Shown one piece after another: positions 1 to 7,455 of a DNA stretch of 33,580 bases. Numbering within the stretch: the first letter of the stretch is position 1; the number at the start of each line of letters is the position of its first letter. Origin of the DNA: Elusimicrobia bacterium GWA2_69_24 (GTDB taxonomy: Bacteria > Elusimicrobiota > Elusimicrobia > UBA1565); assembly GCA_001799695.1 (NCBI GenBank), contig MGTY01000090.1:20960-54539 (forward strand), given 5' to 3'. Made by a program: the position numbers and the translations under genes. Under the pieces are notes generated by a model, which ran no database searches, had not been told where the DNA came from, and worked only from the letters and a program-made list of their open reading frames with translations.

Positions 1-420
1 AAGCTCCGCTGCTTCGCGGCCCATGTGCTGGGCCGGGCGAGGCCCCTTCGGAGCTGGCTGAGGGACACCCCGCTGCCGGCCCTGCGGGAAGAACTCCTTT
101 CCATCCACGGCATCGGCCCGGAGACCGCGGATTCCATCCTGCTCTACGCGGGGGGGCGCCCGGTCTTCGTCGTGGACGCCTATACCCGCCGCATCGGTTC
201 CCGGGTCGGGTGGTTCCCCGAGGCATCCTCCTATGACCGGATCCAGCGTTTCTTCGTCGCGCGCCTGCCCCGGTCCGTCCGGCTCTACAACGAATGCCAT
301 GCCCTGCTCGTGGCCTTGGCCAAGGCGCGCTGCCGCAAGAAGCCGTCCTGTCCCGGCTGTCCGTTGGCCGCGGGCTGCCGTACCGGCCGCAGAGGAGTAT
401 CCCATGAAACCGCAGCCTGA
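1..420 (+). CDS. Endonuclease III-related (MagIII-like) HhH-GPD DNA glycosylase, 3' part
   Basis: The gene enters from outside the window; frame 1 is open from base 1 to the TGA at 418-420. The visible part has a helix-hairpin-helix of the form GIGPETAD followed by VVDAYTRR, whose Asp is the conserved catalytic aspartate of HhH-GPD glycosylases. The position of the catalytic lysine of bifunctional endonuclease III holds Glu (GxGRKTA in EndoIII, GIGPETA here). This suggests a monofunctional base-excision glycosylase of the EndoIII-related/3-methyladenine (MagIII) type (COG2231-like). Near the C-terminus four cysteines are spaced C-x5-C-x2-C-x5-C, close to the C-x6-C-x2-C-x5-C iron-sulfur loop of EndoIII. 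The 3' end overlaps the next gene by 17 bp. Family is fairly certain; substrate is inferred. Confidence 0.8.
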   Translation, partial: KLRCFAAHVLGRARPLRSWLRDTPLPALREELLSIHGIGPETADSILLYAGGRPVFVVDAYTRRIGSRVGWFPEASSYDRIQRFFVARLPRSVRLYNECHALLVALAKARCRKKPSCPGCPLAAGCRTGRRGVSHETAA

Positions 421-1498
421 CCCCTTGGCGCTCCTGGAAGAGGCCCGCGAATCGTTCGAGGCAGGCGCCCCGTCGCGCTCCCTCGCCCTACTGCCCGGGT
501 CGCGGGTCCTACCGCGCCTGCTGCGCCCCGAACGGGATCTGCTGGAAGCCGAGGCGCTGCGCGCCATGGGGTTCTTCCGGCGCGCCGAAGCCCTCTACGG
601 CCGGCTCCTGCGCTCCGCCGGGAAGGGCGACCCGGCTTTCCGGATCGAGGCCGCCCTCGGTTCGGCCGCCGGGCTCCGGAGCGTGGGTCATGTCGCTCTC
701 GCCGCCCAGCGGCTCTCGGCCGCCCGGGCCGAGGCGCGCCGGGCGGGGCTGCGGGGCTACGCGGGCCGGCTATCCCTGGAAGAGACGCTCGTGGACCGCG
801 CCGCGGGGCGCTATGGGATCGCCATCCGCCGTCTGAAGCCGGCCGTGCGCGCCGCCTTGGCGGCGCGGGACTGGGGGGGAGCGGCCTATCTGCTGTGGGC
901 CGTGGGCGGGGCCGAGCGTTTCCGCGGGAACCTCAAGGACTCCCAAGCCGCGTTCGAGCGTTCGCGCCGCCTCGCCCGCCGGGCCGGTGACGCCGTCGGC
1001 GAGGGCTACGCCCTGTTCGGGCTCGGGGGGGTCACCCGCATCCTGGGCCGGCTGCGGGATTCGGAGCGCTGGTACGCCCGGGCCGGGAAGGCCTTCCAGG
1101 GGACCGACGACCTGTTCGCGCGCGCCTACGCCGCCTGCGGCCGCGCCAACGCCCTGCGCCAGCTGGGACGGCTGGGAGAGGCGGAGCGTCTCTACCGGCG
1201 CTCACGGAAGCTCTACGCCAGCCTCGAGGATGAGGCCGACCTGGGCTATGTGGATTGGGGGTTGGGGGAGATCCATTTCCGGCGCGGGGACCTGACCCGC
1301 GCCTTGCCGCGCTTCGCGCTGGCGGCCCGGGCCTTCCGGCGGCACGGGGAGGCGCGCGGCTTGTCGCTGGCTCTGCTCTCGATGGCGCGGGTCCGGCACT
1401 CCCAGGGGCGGACGGCTATGGGGGAGACTCTGTTCCGGCAGGCCTGCGCCCTGGCCCGGAAGGCCGGGCTGCACACCTATTTGGAATCCTTCACCTGA
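404..1498 (+). CDS. TPR-repeat protein of unknown role
   Basis: This is a 364-residue Ala/Arg/Leu/Gly-rich protein made almost wholly of helical repeats that read as tetratricopeptide units, for example segments with the pattern GxLxDSxxxFERSRRLA, GRLxDSERWYxxA and GRLGEAERLYxRS. No signal peptide is visible, so it is probably cytoplasmic. ATG 404 is preferred because AGAGGAG at 391-397 stands just upstream. The frame is open further upstream to 233, but that part only shadows the glycosylase gene. Start and upstream stop overlap by 17 bp, which suggests translational coupling. The 3' end overlaps the convergent MFS gene by 22 bp. TPR proteins are scaffolds or protein-binding adaptors; the partner cannot be deduced here. 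Confidence 0.78.
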   Translation: MKPQPDPLALLEEARESFEAGAPSRSLALLPGSRVLPRLLRPERDLLEAEALRAMGFFRRAEALYGRLLRSAGKGDPAFRIEAALGSAAGLRSVGHVALAAQRLSAARAEARRAGLRGYAGRLSLEETLVDRAAGRYGIAIRRLKPAVRAALAARDWGGAAYLLWAVGGAERFRGNLKDSQAAFERSRRLARRAGDAVGEGYALFGLGGVTRILGRLRDSERWYARAGKAFQGTDDLFARAYAACGRANALRQLGRLGEAERLYRRSRKLYASLEDEADLGYVDWGLGEIHFRRGDLTRALPRFALAARAFRRHGEARGLSLALLSMARVRHSQGRTAMGETLFRQACALARKAGLHTYLESFT

Positions 1499-3462
1499 GG
1501 TCCGGCCGGCGCCTCCGTCCGCAGGTTCTTGGCGGCGAAGAACAGCGCGACGGCCAGGAAGGTCAGCGCTCCGCTGATCCCGAGGAATACCGCGGCGTGC
1601 GCCGCGGCGTCGAATAGGAATCCCAGTCCCAAGGACGCCGTCAGGATGAGCGCGAAGGAGACGGCGCTCATGAATCCGAAGGCGCGGCCGCGCAGGCTGT
1701 CGGGGATGGCGTTCTGGAGCTTGGAGCGCAGGCTCAGGTCGCTGGCCGCCCAGGAGGCGCTCATGAACAGCACCAGCGGGAGGATGACCGCGAGCTGGTT
1801 CGTCAGGCTGAACGCCCAGAAGGCGAGGGTGCCGAGGGCCATGAGCCGCACCCAGAAGGCGGTGTGGTGACCCTTCCCGTTCGCCCGGGTTAGCGAGCGC
1901 AGCAGCAGGCCCGCCCCGATCAGTTCTCCCAGGTTGGAGGCGCCCACGATCCAGGCCGCGGCGGAGGGATTGTCGAGCAGGGATTTCGCCGCCACCGGGA
2001 TGAGCAGGCCCTCGAGCACGCGGTGGATCAGGACCGGGACCGCCAGGGCGAACAGCCCCCAGCGGAAGAGTTTCTGGCCGAATACGCTGCGCGCGCCCGC
2101 AGCCAGATCCGTGAAGAAGGCCCGGACGGCCGCCGCGGGACTCTTCCGTGCTCCGGGAAGGGCGGGCGCCGGGGCGTCCGCCTGGGGCGGGGTCCCGCTA
2201 CCGGCGTGACCCATGCGGATGTGGGAGAAGATCCAGGCCGCCGCGAGGTACGCGGGGGGGTGCAGCAGGAGCGCGGCCAGCACCCCGAACTTCGAGATGA
2301 CCAGGCCGGCCAGGAGGGCTCCGATGACCCCCGAGACCTCATAGGCCATGTGCGTGCGCGCGTTGAACAGCTTGATGGCCTTCTCGTCCTTGCCGATGAC
2401 CTCGGGCGGGATGACCTGCCGCGCCGTATCCTGCACCCCGAGGCAGGCTCCGGCCAGGGTGTACAGGATCAGGATGGCGACGGGCTGCGCGAGGGGGAAT
2501 CCCAGCAGGGCGGGGAAGAGCTTGTCGAAGGCGAATAGTCCGATCATGATCCCGACGGACGCGGCCTGCAGGGTCATGGCCCGGGAGATGACCTTGGTGG
2601 GCGAGTGCCGGTCCAGGATGCCCCCGGCCAGCGAGCTGAAGACGAGCTGGGAAAGACCCCAGCCCACGGACATCACGGCCGCCCATTTCACCTGTCCGAA
2701 CACGGTCAGGGCGAGCAGCGGGATGCTCAGCCCCAGGGCCTCCATGCCGATCTTGAACGCTGCCGTGCCGCCCAGATACCAGCGCAGGGTGCGCTTGAGG
2801 TCCGGTTTTTGCGTCGGGTCTTCCCGGGACGGGGACGTCTGGACGCCGGCGGCCTCAGGAGAGAGATCCCGGGTGGTTTCGTAACCCGGAGTGAGCGTTC
2901 CCTTGAGGGTGGAGAGGACCGCCGGGACCGGAGCCTCTTGTCCCGAGGCCTGGTCCCCGAGGGAAGCGCCGGCGCCGATGAGCCGGTCGAAGGCCGCTCG
3001 CGAAGTCCCGTAGGACGCGTCCGGGGACTCCTGCCGAAGGCTCTGCGCGCCGAGCACCGATGCCGAGCGCATGGCGTCGAGGCTGCCTTGCAGGGGGGCG
3101 GCTCCCTGCGGGGAGGCCGCGGTCCGTGCGCGGATGAGCGCCGCCGGTCCGGCCGCCTGCGGCAGGGACGCGCGCCCCGCGATGCTCCGGCCGCTCACGG
3201 GGGCGAGAGCCGGTGCGGGACTGATCGTGGCCTGCGGCCCGGACCAGGACGGAAGCGAGCCCTGGAGCCCGATGGCGCTGTCCCGGGCGGAGTCAGGGCC
3301 GAGGAAGGACGAGCCGGATGACGGGAGGGAGAGCTGTATCCCGGGGACGGCGGAGGCCGGGGCCGAGGCCGGGGCCGCCGAGCGGATGACGGTCGCCCAT
3401 GCCGGTGCTCCCGGGACCGCCGGCAGCAGGACCGCCAGAAGTAGCGCGATGGATCGCCGCAT
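1477..3462 (-). CDS. MFS transporter with exported-looking, low-complexity N-terminal extension
   Basis: 661 residues. Residues 1-23 look like a cleavable signal peptide (MRRS, then a hydrophobic run ending AWA). Residues about 24-222 are Ala/Pro/Ser/Gly-rich and without membrane segments. From about 225 a major-facilitator domain follows, with roughly twelve hydrophobic helices and a loop of the form GGILDRHSPTKVISR, corresponding to the conserved G-x-x-x-D-R loop between helices 2 and 3. The overall pattern resembles MFS_3/EntS-like drug or siderophore exporters, but the substrate is unknown. ATG 3462 is chosen because the signal-like sequence starts there; the ribosome binding site is weak. 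A signal peptide before an MFS domain is unusual, because MFS proteins normally start inside the cell. The gene is divergent from the mlaC-like gene (133 bp between) and converges on the TPR gene. Confidence 0.82.
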   Translation of the reverse strand: MRRSIALLLAVLLPAVPGAPAWATVIRSAAPASAPASAVPGIQLSLPSSGSSFLGPDSARDSAIGLQGSLPSWSGPQATISPAPALAPVSGRSIAGRASLPQAAGPAALIRARTAASPQGAAPLQGSLDAMRSASVLGAQSLRQESPDASYGTSRAAFDRLIGAGASLGDQASGQEAPVPAVLSTLKGTLTPGYETTRDLSPEAAGVQTSPSREDPTQKPDLKRTLRWYLGGTAAFKIGMEALGLSIPLLALTVFGQVKWAAVMSVGWGLSQLVFSSLAGGILDRHSPTKVISRAMTLQAASVGIMIGLFAFDKLFPALLGFPLAQPVAILILYTLAGACLGVQDTARQVIPPEVIGKDEKAIKLFNARTHMAYEVSGVIGALLAGLVISKFGVLAALLLHPPAYLAAAWIFSHIRMGHAGSGTPPQADAPAPALPGARKSPAAAVRAFFTDLAAGARSVFGQKLFRWGLFALAVPVLIHRVLEGLLIPVAAKSLLDNPSAAAWIVGASNLGELIGAGLLLRSLTRANGKGHHTAFWVRLMALGTLAFWAFSLTNQLAVILPLVLFMSASWAASDLSLRSKLQNAIPDSLRGRAFGFMSAVSFALILTASLGLGFLFDAAAHAAVFLGISGALTFLAVALFFAAKNLRTEAPAGPQVKDSK

Positions 3463-3595
3463 CCGGGTCCCATTGTAGCCTGGCCCGCCCGGGCACCCCT
3501 AGAGTCTTTGGGCCCAAGGCAAGGCGAACAATGGGCCTAATTTCATATACTCCACAAAGAATGAGATGCGTTCATCCGCTAAGGAGTCACCTTTC

Positions 3596-4273
3596 ATGAG
3601 GAGATCCGTCTTGTCGGCCCTTGCGATCCTCCCGCTGGGACTGGGTCTGCGTGCGCAGGAGCCGCCGTCGGATGCGGCAAAAGAGGTCCGGCTGGTCGTC
3701 GAAAAGACCGCCAACGGCATGATCGACGTACTCAAGGACAAGACGAGCGGCCGCGCGGAGCGTCAGCGCAAGCTCTTCGCCGTCATCGATCCGGCGACTG
3801 ATTTCGCGCTGATGGGCAAGCTGGCGCTGGGACCGGTCCATTGGCAGAAGTTCGACGAGGCCCAGCGCAAGGAGTTCACGGAAGCTTTCAGCCGGTCGGT
3901 CCGCAACTCCTGCTTCGAGAAGGTCGAGATCTACACCAATGAGACGGTGGACTTCGACCCCCCGGCCCCGGCCGAGAAGGGGAAGTACCGGATGCTGATC
4001 CGCATCCATTCCCGGGGACAGGTCTACAAGGTCCTTTTCAAGCTCTACCAGAACAAGTCGCCCTGGAGGATCTACGACCTGGAGGTCGAAGGGGTCAGCG
4101 TCATCAGGACCTACGCGGCCCAGTACGAGCAGGTGCTGGCGAAGGGCACCCCCCAGGACCTGCTGGCCAAGATGCGCATGCACGACTTCGCGGCCCCGGA
4201 CGAGCTCGAGCGCGCGTCCCACAAGGACGGGAAGGAGCCTGCGGCCCCTCCCAAGGAAGAGAAGGGCAGGTAG
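3596..4273 (+). CDS. MlaC/Ttg2D/HpnM-family periplasmic lipid-binding protein
   Basis: 225 residues. ATG 3596 has AAGGAG at 3581-3586 (9 bp away) and begins a signal peptide (MRRSVLSALAILPLG...LRA); an earlier in-frame ATG at 3566 lacks this support. The mature part follows the MlaC/'toluene tolerance' family: FALMGKLALGPVHWQKFDEAQRKEF, then a sheet-rich part with YKVLFKLYQNKSPWRIYDLEVEGVS and a closing segment with RTYAAQYEQVL. Family members bind phospholipids or, in the HpnM branch, accompany hopanoid transport. The stop is 1 bp before the RND exporter start, so the two are almost surely co-translated. This matches the HpnM-HpnN pairing known from hopanoid clusters. A TATACT at 3546-3551 could be a -10 box, but no convincing -35 is seen. 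Confidence 0.85.
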   Translation: MRRSVLSALAILPLGLGLRAQEPPSDAAKEVRLVVEKTANGMIDVLKDKTSGRAERQRKLFAVIDPATDFALMGKLALGPVHWQKFDEAQRKEFTEAFSRSVRNSCFEKVEIYTNETVDFDPPAPAEKGKYRMLIRIHSRGQVYKVLFKLYQNKSPWRIYDLEVEGVSVIRTYAAQYEQVLAKGTPQDLLAKMRMHDFAAPDELERASHKDGKEPAAPPKEEKGR

Positions 4274-4274
4274 C

Positions 4275-6803
4275 TTGAGCCTCGAAGCGGAACTCCGGGC
4301 TTTCGGGGGCCGGGTCTGGGACCGGTCGTGGGAGCTCTACGACCGGGTCGTCCTGCGCAGCCCGCGCCTCTCCCTTCTCGCCCTGGCCGTGCTCAGCGCC
4401 GTCTGCTGCGGGGGTCTCAAGGACTTCCGCGCCGACGCCTCCGGCGACTCCTTGGTCCTGGAACACGATGACGACGTGCGCTATTACCGCGCGATGAGCG
4501 GGCGCTACGACAACAGCGACTTCATCGTCGTAGCCTACCAGCCCCCGGAGGGGCTGTTCGAGAAGACCGCTTTGGACCGGCTCAAGAAGGTCCGCGACGA
4601 GATCGCGGCCATCCCCGGGGTGTCCTCCGTCATCACCATCCTCGACGTGCCGCTCCTGCGCAACCCGCCCGGGCCCCTGAAGGACCTCCAGCAGAACATG
4701 AAGACCCTGGAATCCCCCAAGGCCCAGTTGCGCTACGCCATCGAGGAGTTCCGGACCAGCCCCATCTACCAGGACCAGCTGGTGAGCCGGGACCGCAAGG
4801 CCACGGCCATCCAGGTCAATTTCCGCATCGAGAAGAGCGACCGCGACCTGGCGGAGCGGCGGGGCCTGCTCCGGGACAAGGACTACCGCAAGACCATCAC
4901 CGACGCCGAACGCGCAGAGCTCCGCGAGTTGGAAGTCGGCTATCGCCTTTATAAGGATAAGGTCACCGCCCAGCATCACGGAGAGCTGGCCGCGATCCGG
5001 GCCGTCATCGGCCGCTACCGCTCCGAGGCGACCTTCAACCTCGGCGGCATCCCCCTGATCATCGACGACATCATGGGCTACATCAAGAGCGACGTCGTCA
5101 TCTTCGGCACGGCCATCACGCTCTTCATCATGCTCACCCTGTATGTGATATACCGCAACGTCCTCTGGGTCCTGCTGCCGCTGGGCGGCTGCGCCCTGTC
5201 GGTGGTCCTCATGATGGGGGGCATGGGCTACGCGCATTGGGACGTGACCGTGGTCTCCGCCAATTTCGTCACCCTGCAGCTCATCCTGAGCACGGAACTG
5301 GCCATCTACATCATGTCCCGCTACCGGGAACTGCTGGTGGCCAAGCCCGAACTGGACAACCACGCCCTGGTGCTGGAGGCCGTGCGGGAGGCCTTCGTCC
5401 CCGCCTTCTACATGAAGCTGACCACCATCGTGGGATTTGAGTCCCTCATCTTCTGCGACATCCTCCCCGTCGTGCAGTTCGGCTGGATCATGACCCTGGG
5501 CGTGGTCGTCTCGATGGTGGTCATCTATTGGCTCGTGCCCTCGGCGCTGGTCCTGTTCCCGAAGCCCGAGGTCAAGGAGACGGCTGAGTGGGGGACTCCG
5601 CTGCTGCTGAGGCTGTCGCGCTTCACCGTCAAGCGCCAGCCGGCCATCTACGCCGCCACCGCCGTCGTAGCCCTGGCCACGGCCGTGGGGATAGCGCGCC
5701 TGCAGGTCGAGAACAGCTTCGTGGACTATTTCCGCAAGGACACCGACATCTACAAGGGCCTGAAGTTCATCGACGAGTCGCTGGGCGGGACCACCGCCAT
5801 CGACATCATCCTCTATCTGGGCGCCCCCAAGGCCGCGGAGCCGAAGGCTGCGGCCGCGCCCGCGGACGCGGACTTCGCGGATTTCGGTGAGTACGGAGAG
5901 TCGGCCGGGGACCCGGCCCAGTACTGGTTCACGGCCCAGCGCATCGCCACCATCGAGAAGGTCCACGACTACCTCGGCTCGCTGCCCGAGACGGGCAAGG
6001 TCCTCTCCTTGGCCACCTTGAAGAAGATGGCCGTCCAGCTCAACGGCGACAAGCCGCTCGACGACCTGGGTCTGGCCTTCCTTTATCAGTCGATCGCCGG
6101 GCAGTTCCGGCGCCTCCTCATCTCGCCCTACGTCTCCGTGGAGGACGGCGAGGCGCGCATCACGGCGCGCATCCGCGACACGTTGCCGGGCCTGCGCCGG
6201 GCGGAGCTCATCAAGCGCATCCGCGGCGATCTGGTCGGCAAGCTCGGGCTCAAGGAGGGCGAATTCCGGGTCTGCGGACTCATGCTCCTCTACAACAACC
6301 TGCTCCAGAGCCTCTACAGCTCGCAGATCAAGAGCATCGGCTTCTCCCTGCTCGTGCTGTTCGCGATGCTCCTGTTGCTGTTCCGCTCGGTGACGATCTC
6401 CTTGGTCGCCATCCTGCCCCAGGCCCTGGCGTCCTTGACCGTCCTCGGCGTGATGGGCCTGGCCGGCATCCCGCTCGACGTCATGACCATCACCATCGTC
6501 GCCATCGCCATGGGCATCGCCGTCAACAACACCATCCAGTACCTCTACCGCTTCGAGATCGAGATCCGGCGGGACGGGGACTACCTGCGCGCCATGGAGA
6601 CCTGCCACACCACCATCGGCAACCCGATCTTCTACACCTGCCTGACCATCGCGGCGGGCTTCGCGATCCTCGCCCTATCCAAGTTCATGCCCACGGTCAT
6701 GTTCGGGCTGCTGATCGGCCTGGCCATGGCGGTGGCCTTCGTGTCCTCATTGACCCTGCTGCCCGCACTCGTGCTCTGGACCCGGCCTTTCTCCTCCCGC
6801 TAG
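4275..6803 (+). CDS. RND-superfamily (MMPL/HpnN-like) lipid exporter
   Basis: 842 residues starting with TTG, one base after the mlaC-like stop, with AAGGG upstream. Topology is the two-fold RND plan: one helix near residues 30-47, a large periplasmic loop to about 265, helices from about 273 to 430, a helix near 455-475, a second periplasmic loop to about 690, then five final helices. The TM4 segment contains S-T-E-L-A-I-Y with Glu341, and the TM10 segment contains Asn751-Asn752 in MGIAVNNTIQ. Many relatives have acidic residues in these helices (GxGVDYxI), so the second relay site looks altered. With the adjacent MlaC-like protein it probably moves a lipid between the inner and outer membrane. 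The last 114 codons are duplicated downstream at 6962-7303. Confidence 0.85.
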   Translation: MSLEAELRAFGGRVWDRSWELYDRVVLRSPRLSLLALAVLSAVCCGGLKDFRADASGDSLVLEHDDDVRYYRAMSGRYDNSDFIVVAYQPPEGLFEKTALDRLKKVRDEIAAIPGVSSVITILDVPLLRNPPGPLKDLQQNMKTLESPKAQLRYAIEEFRTSPIYQDQLVSRDRKATAIQVNFRIEKSDRDLAERRGLLRDKDYRKTITDAERAELRELEVGYRLYKDKVTAQHHGELAAIRAVIGRYRSEATFNLGGIPLIIDDIMGYIKSDVVIFGTAITLFIMLTLYVIYRNVLWVLLPLGGCALSVVLMMGGMGYAHWDVTVVSANFVTLQLILSTELAIYIMSRYRELLVAKPELDNHALVLEAVREAFVPAFYMKLTTIVGFESLIFCDILPVVQFGWIMTLGVVVSMVVIYWLVPSALVLFPKPEVKETAEWGTPLLLRLSRFTVKRQPAIYAATAVVALATAVGIARLQVENSFVDYFRKDTDIYKGLKFIDESLGGTTAIDIILYLGAPKAAEPKAAAAPADADFADFGEYGESAGDPAQYWFTAQRIATIEKVHDYLGSLPETGKVLSLATLKKMAVQLNGDKPLDDLGLAFLYQSIAGQFRRLLISPYVSVEDGEARITARIRDTLPGLRRAELIKRIRGDLVGKLGLKEGEFRVCGLMLLYNNLLQSLYSSQIKSIGFSLLVLFAMLLLLFRSVTISLVAILPQALASLTVLGVMGLAGIPLDVMTITIVAIAMGIAVNNTIQYLYRFEIEIRRDGDYLRAMETCHTTIGNPIFYTCLTIAAGFAILALSKFMPTVMFGLLIGLAMAVAFVSSLTLLPALVLWTRPFSSR

Positions 6804-6922
6804 TCCAATTGCATTCGTTACCCCGGCGAAAGCCGGGGGTCCAGCGGCCTGCCGTCACCCCGGCGAAGGCCGGGGTCCAGTGGTTTGTCGTCTGGATACC
6901 GGCTGGCGCCGGTATGACGGCT
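6462..6922 (+). repeat. 461-bp direct repeat, copy 1 (exporter 3' end plus REP cluster)
   Basis: This segment covers exporter codon 730 to the stop plus 119 bp of downstream REP-like DNA. It recurs at 6962-7422 with an offset of exactly 500 bp. By eye the copies differ at one base only (T at 6819, C at 7319). The match starts inside a codon and ends two bases after the REP cluster. Confidence 0.95.
6816..6919 (+). repeat. Cluster of three REP-like palindromic repeats (first copy)
   Basis: Three about 28-bp units occur: 6816-6844 and 6853-6880 in direct orientation (CGTYACCCCGGCGAA followed by GCCGG and GTCCAG) and 6892-6919 in inverted orientation (CTGGATACCGG then CCGGTATGACG). Each unit is itself an imperfect palindrome. 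The direct plus inverted arrangement resembles REP doublets (REPINs). Related dispersed palindromes of the type 'TCACCCCGGCGAAGGCCGGGGTCC' are known from many bacterial genomes. They fill the space between convergent genes and could act as transcript 3'-end hairpins on both strands. Confidence 0.85.
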
Positions 6923-6961
6923 AGCCCGAACCTTCTGGGCGACTGTGCCCGGGCACAGTCC
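6923..6961. other. 39-bp filler at the duplication junction with a perfect 20-bp palindrome
   Basis: This sequence exists only between the two copies. Bases 6941-6960 read GACTGTGCCCGGGCACAGTC, a perfect 20-bp palindrome without a loop. Nothing similar flanks the second copy, where the DNA continues as TTTTCGAATG. It may be a remnant of another small palindromic repeat or a product of the rearrangement. Confidence 0.8.
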
Positions 6962-7303
6962 GCCGGCATCCCGCTCGACGTCATGACCATCACCATCGTC
7001 GCCATCGCCATGGGCATCGCCGTCAACAACACCATCCAGTACCTCTACCGCTTCGAGATCGAGATCCGGCGGGACGGGGACTACCTGCGCGCCATGGAGA
7101 CCTGCCACACCACCATCGGCAACCCGATCTTCTACACCTGCCTGACCATCGCGGCGGGCTTCGCGATCCTCGCCCTATCCAAGTTCATGCCCACGGTCAT
7201 GTTCGGGCTGCTGATCGGCCTGGCCATGGCGGTGGCCTTCGTGTCCTCATTGACCCTGCTGCCCGCACTCGTGCTCTGGACCCGGCCTTTCTCCTCCCGC
7301 TAG
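6962..7303 (+). pseudogene. Duplicated C-terminal fragment of the RND exporter
   Basis: These 113 codons plus a stop are identical to the last codons of the exporter gene (helices TM9-TM12, starting at AGIPLDVMTI). There is no start codon or ribosome binding site of its own. The frame happens to be open leftwards through the REP cluster to a TTG at 6809, giving a 164-codon reading frame whose first 50 codons come from REP and filler DNA. It is therefore best seen as a gene fragment produced by a recent duplication, or as an assembly duplication. A translated product is unlikely. Confidence 0.85.
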
Positions 7304-7315
7304 TCCAATTGCATT

Positions 7316-7419
7316 CGTCACCCCGGCGAAAGCCGGGGGTCCAGCGGCCTGCCGTCACCCCGGCGAAGGCCGGGGTCCAGTGGTTTGTCGTCTGGATACC
7401 GGCTGGCGCCGGTATGACG
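7316..7419 (+). repeat. Cluster of three REP-like palindromic repeats (second copy)
   Basis: Units lie at 7316-7344, 7353-7380 (direct) and 7392-7419 (inverted), identical to the first cluster except for one base at 7319. The cluster ends 36 bp from the stop of the convergent minus-strand gene. Confidence 0.85.
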
Positions 7420-7455
7420 GCTTTTCGAATGTAAAGAAGCGTTGGAATCACTCCA

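Larger units (their letters stand above)
6962..7422 (+). repeat. 461-bp direct repeat, copy 2
   Basis: Second copy of 6462-6922. After it the sequence continues with unique DNA leading to the convergent minus-strand gene that ends at 7456. It contains the exporter C-terminal fragment and the second triple REP cluster. Confidence 0.95.

Noticed and set aside
3540..3595. Strong sigma-70 promoter for the mlaC-exporter pair
   Set aside because: TATACT at 3546-3551 is present, but no -35-like hexamer at 16-18 bp distance; not enough for a separate entry.
4104..6608. An 834-codon open frame antisense to the exporter
   Set aside because: The translation is dominated by Asp, His, Gln, Gly and Glu repeats without domain structure, as expected from the reverse strand of high-GC coding DNA; the plus strand is a clear RND exporter.
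6816..7419. Possible CRISPR array from the regularly repeated palindromes
   Set aside because: Only three units per cluster, with unequal spacing (about 8 and 11 bp) and one inverted; the second set is simply a duplicate. They fit REP elements.
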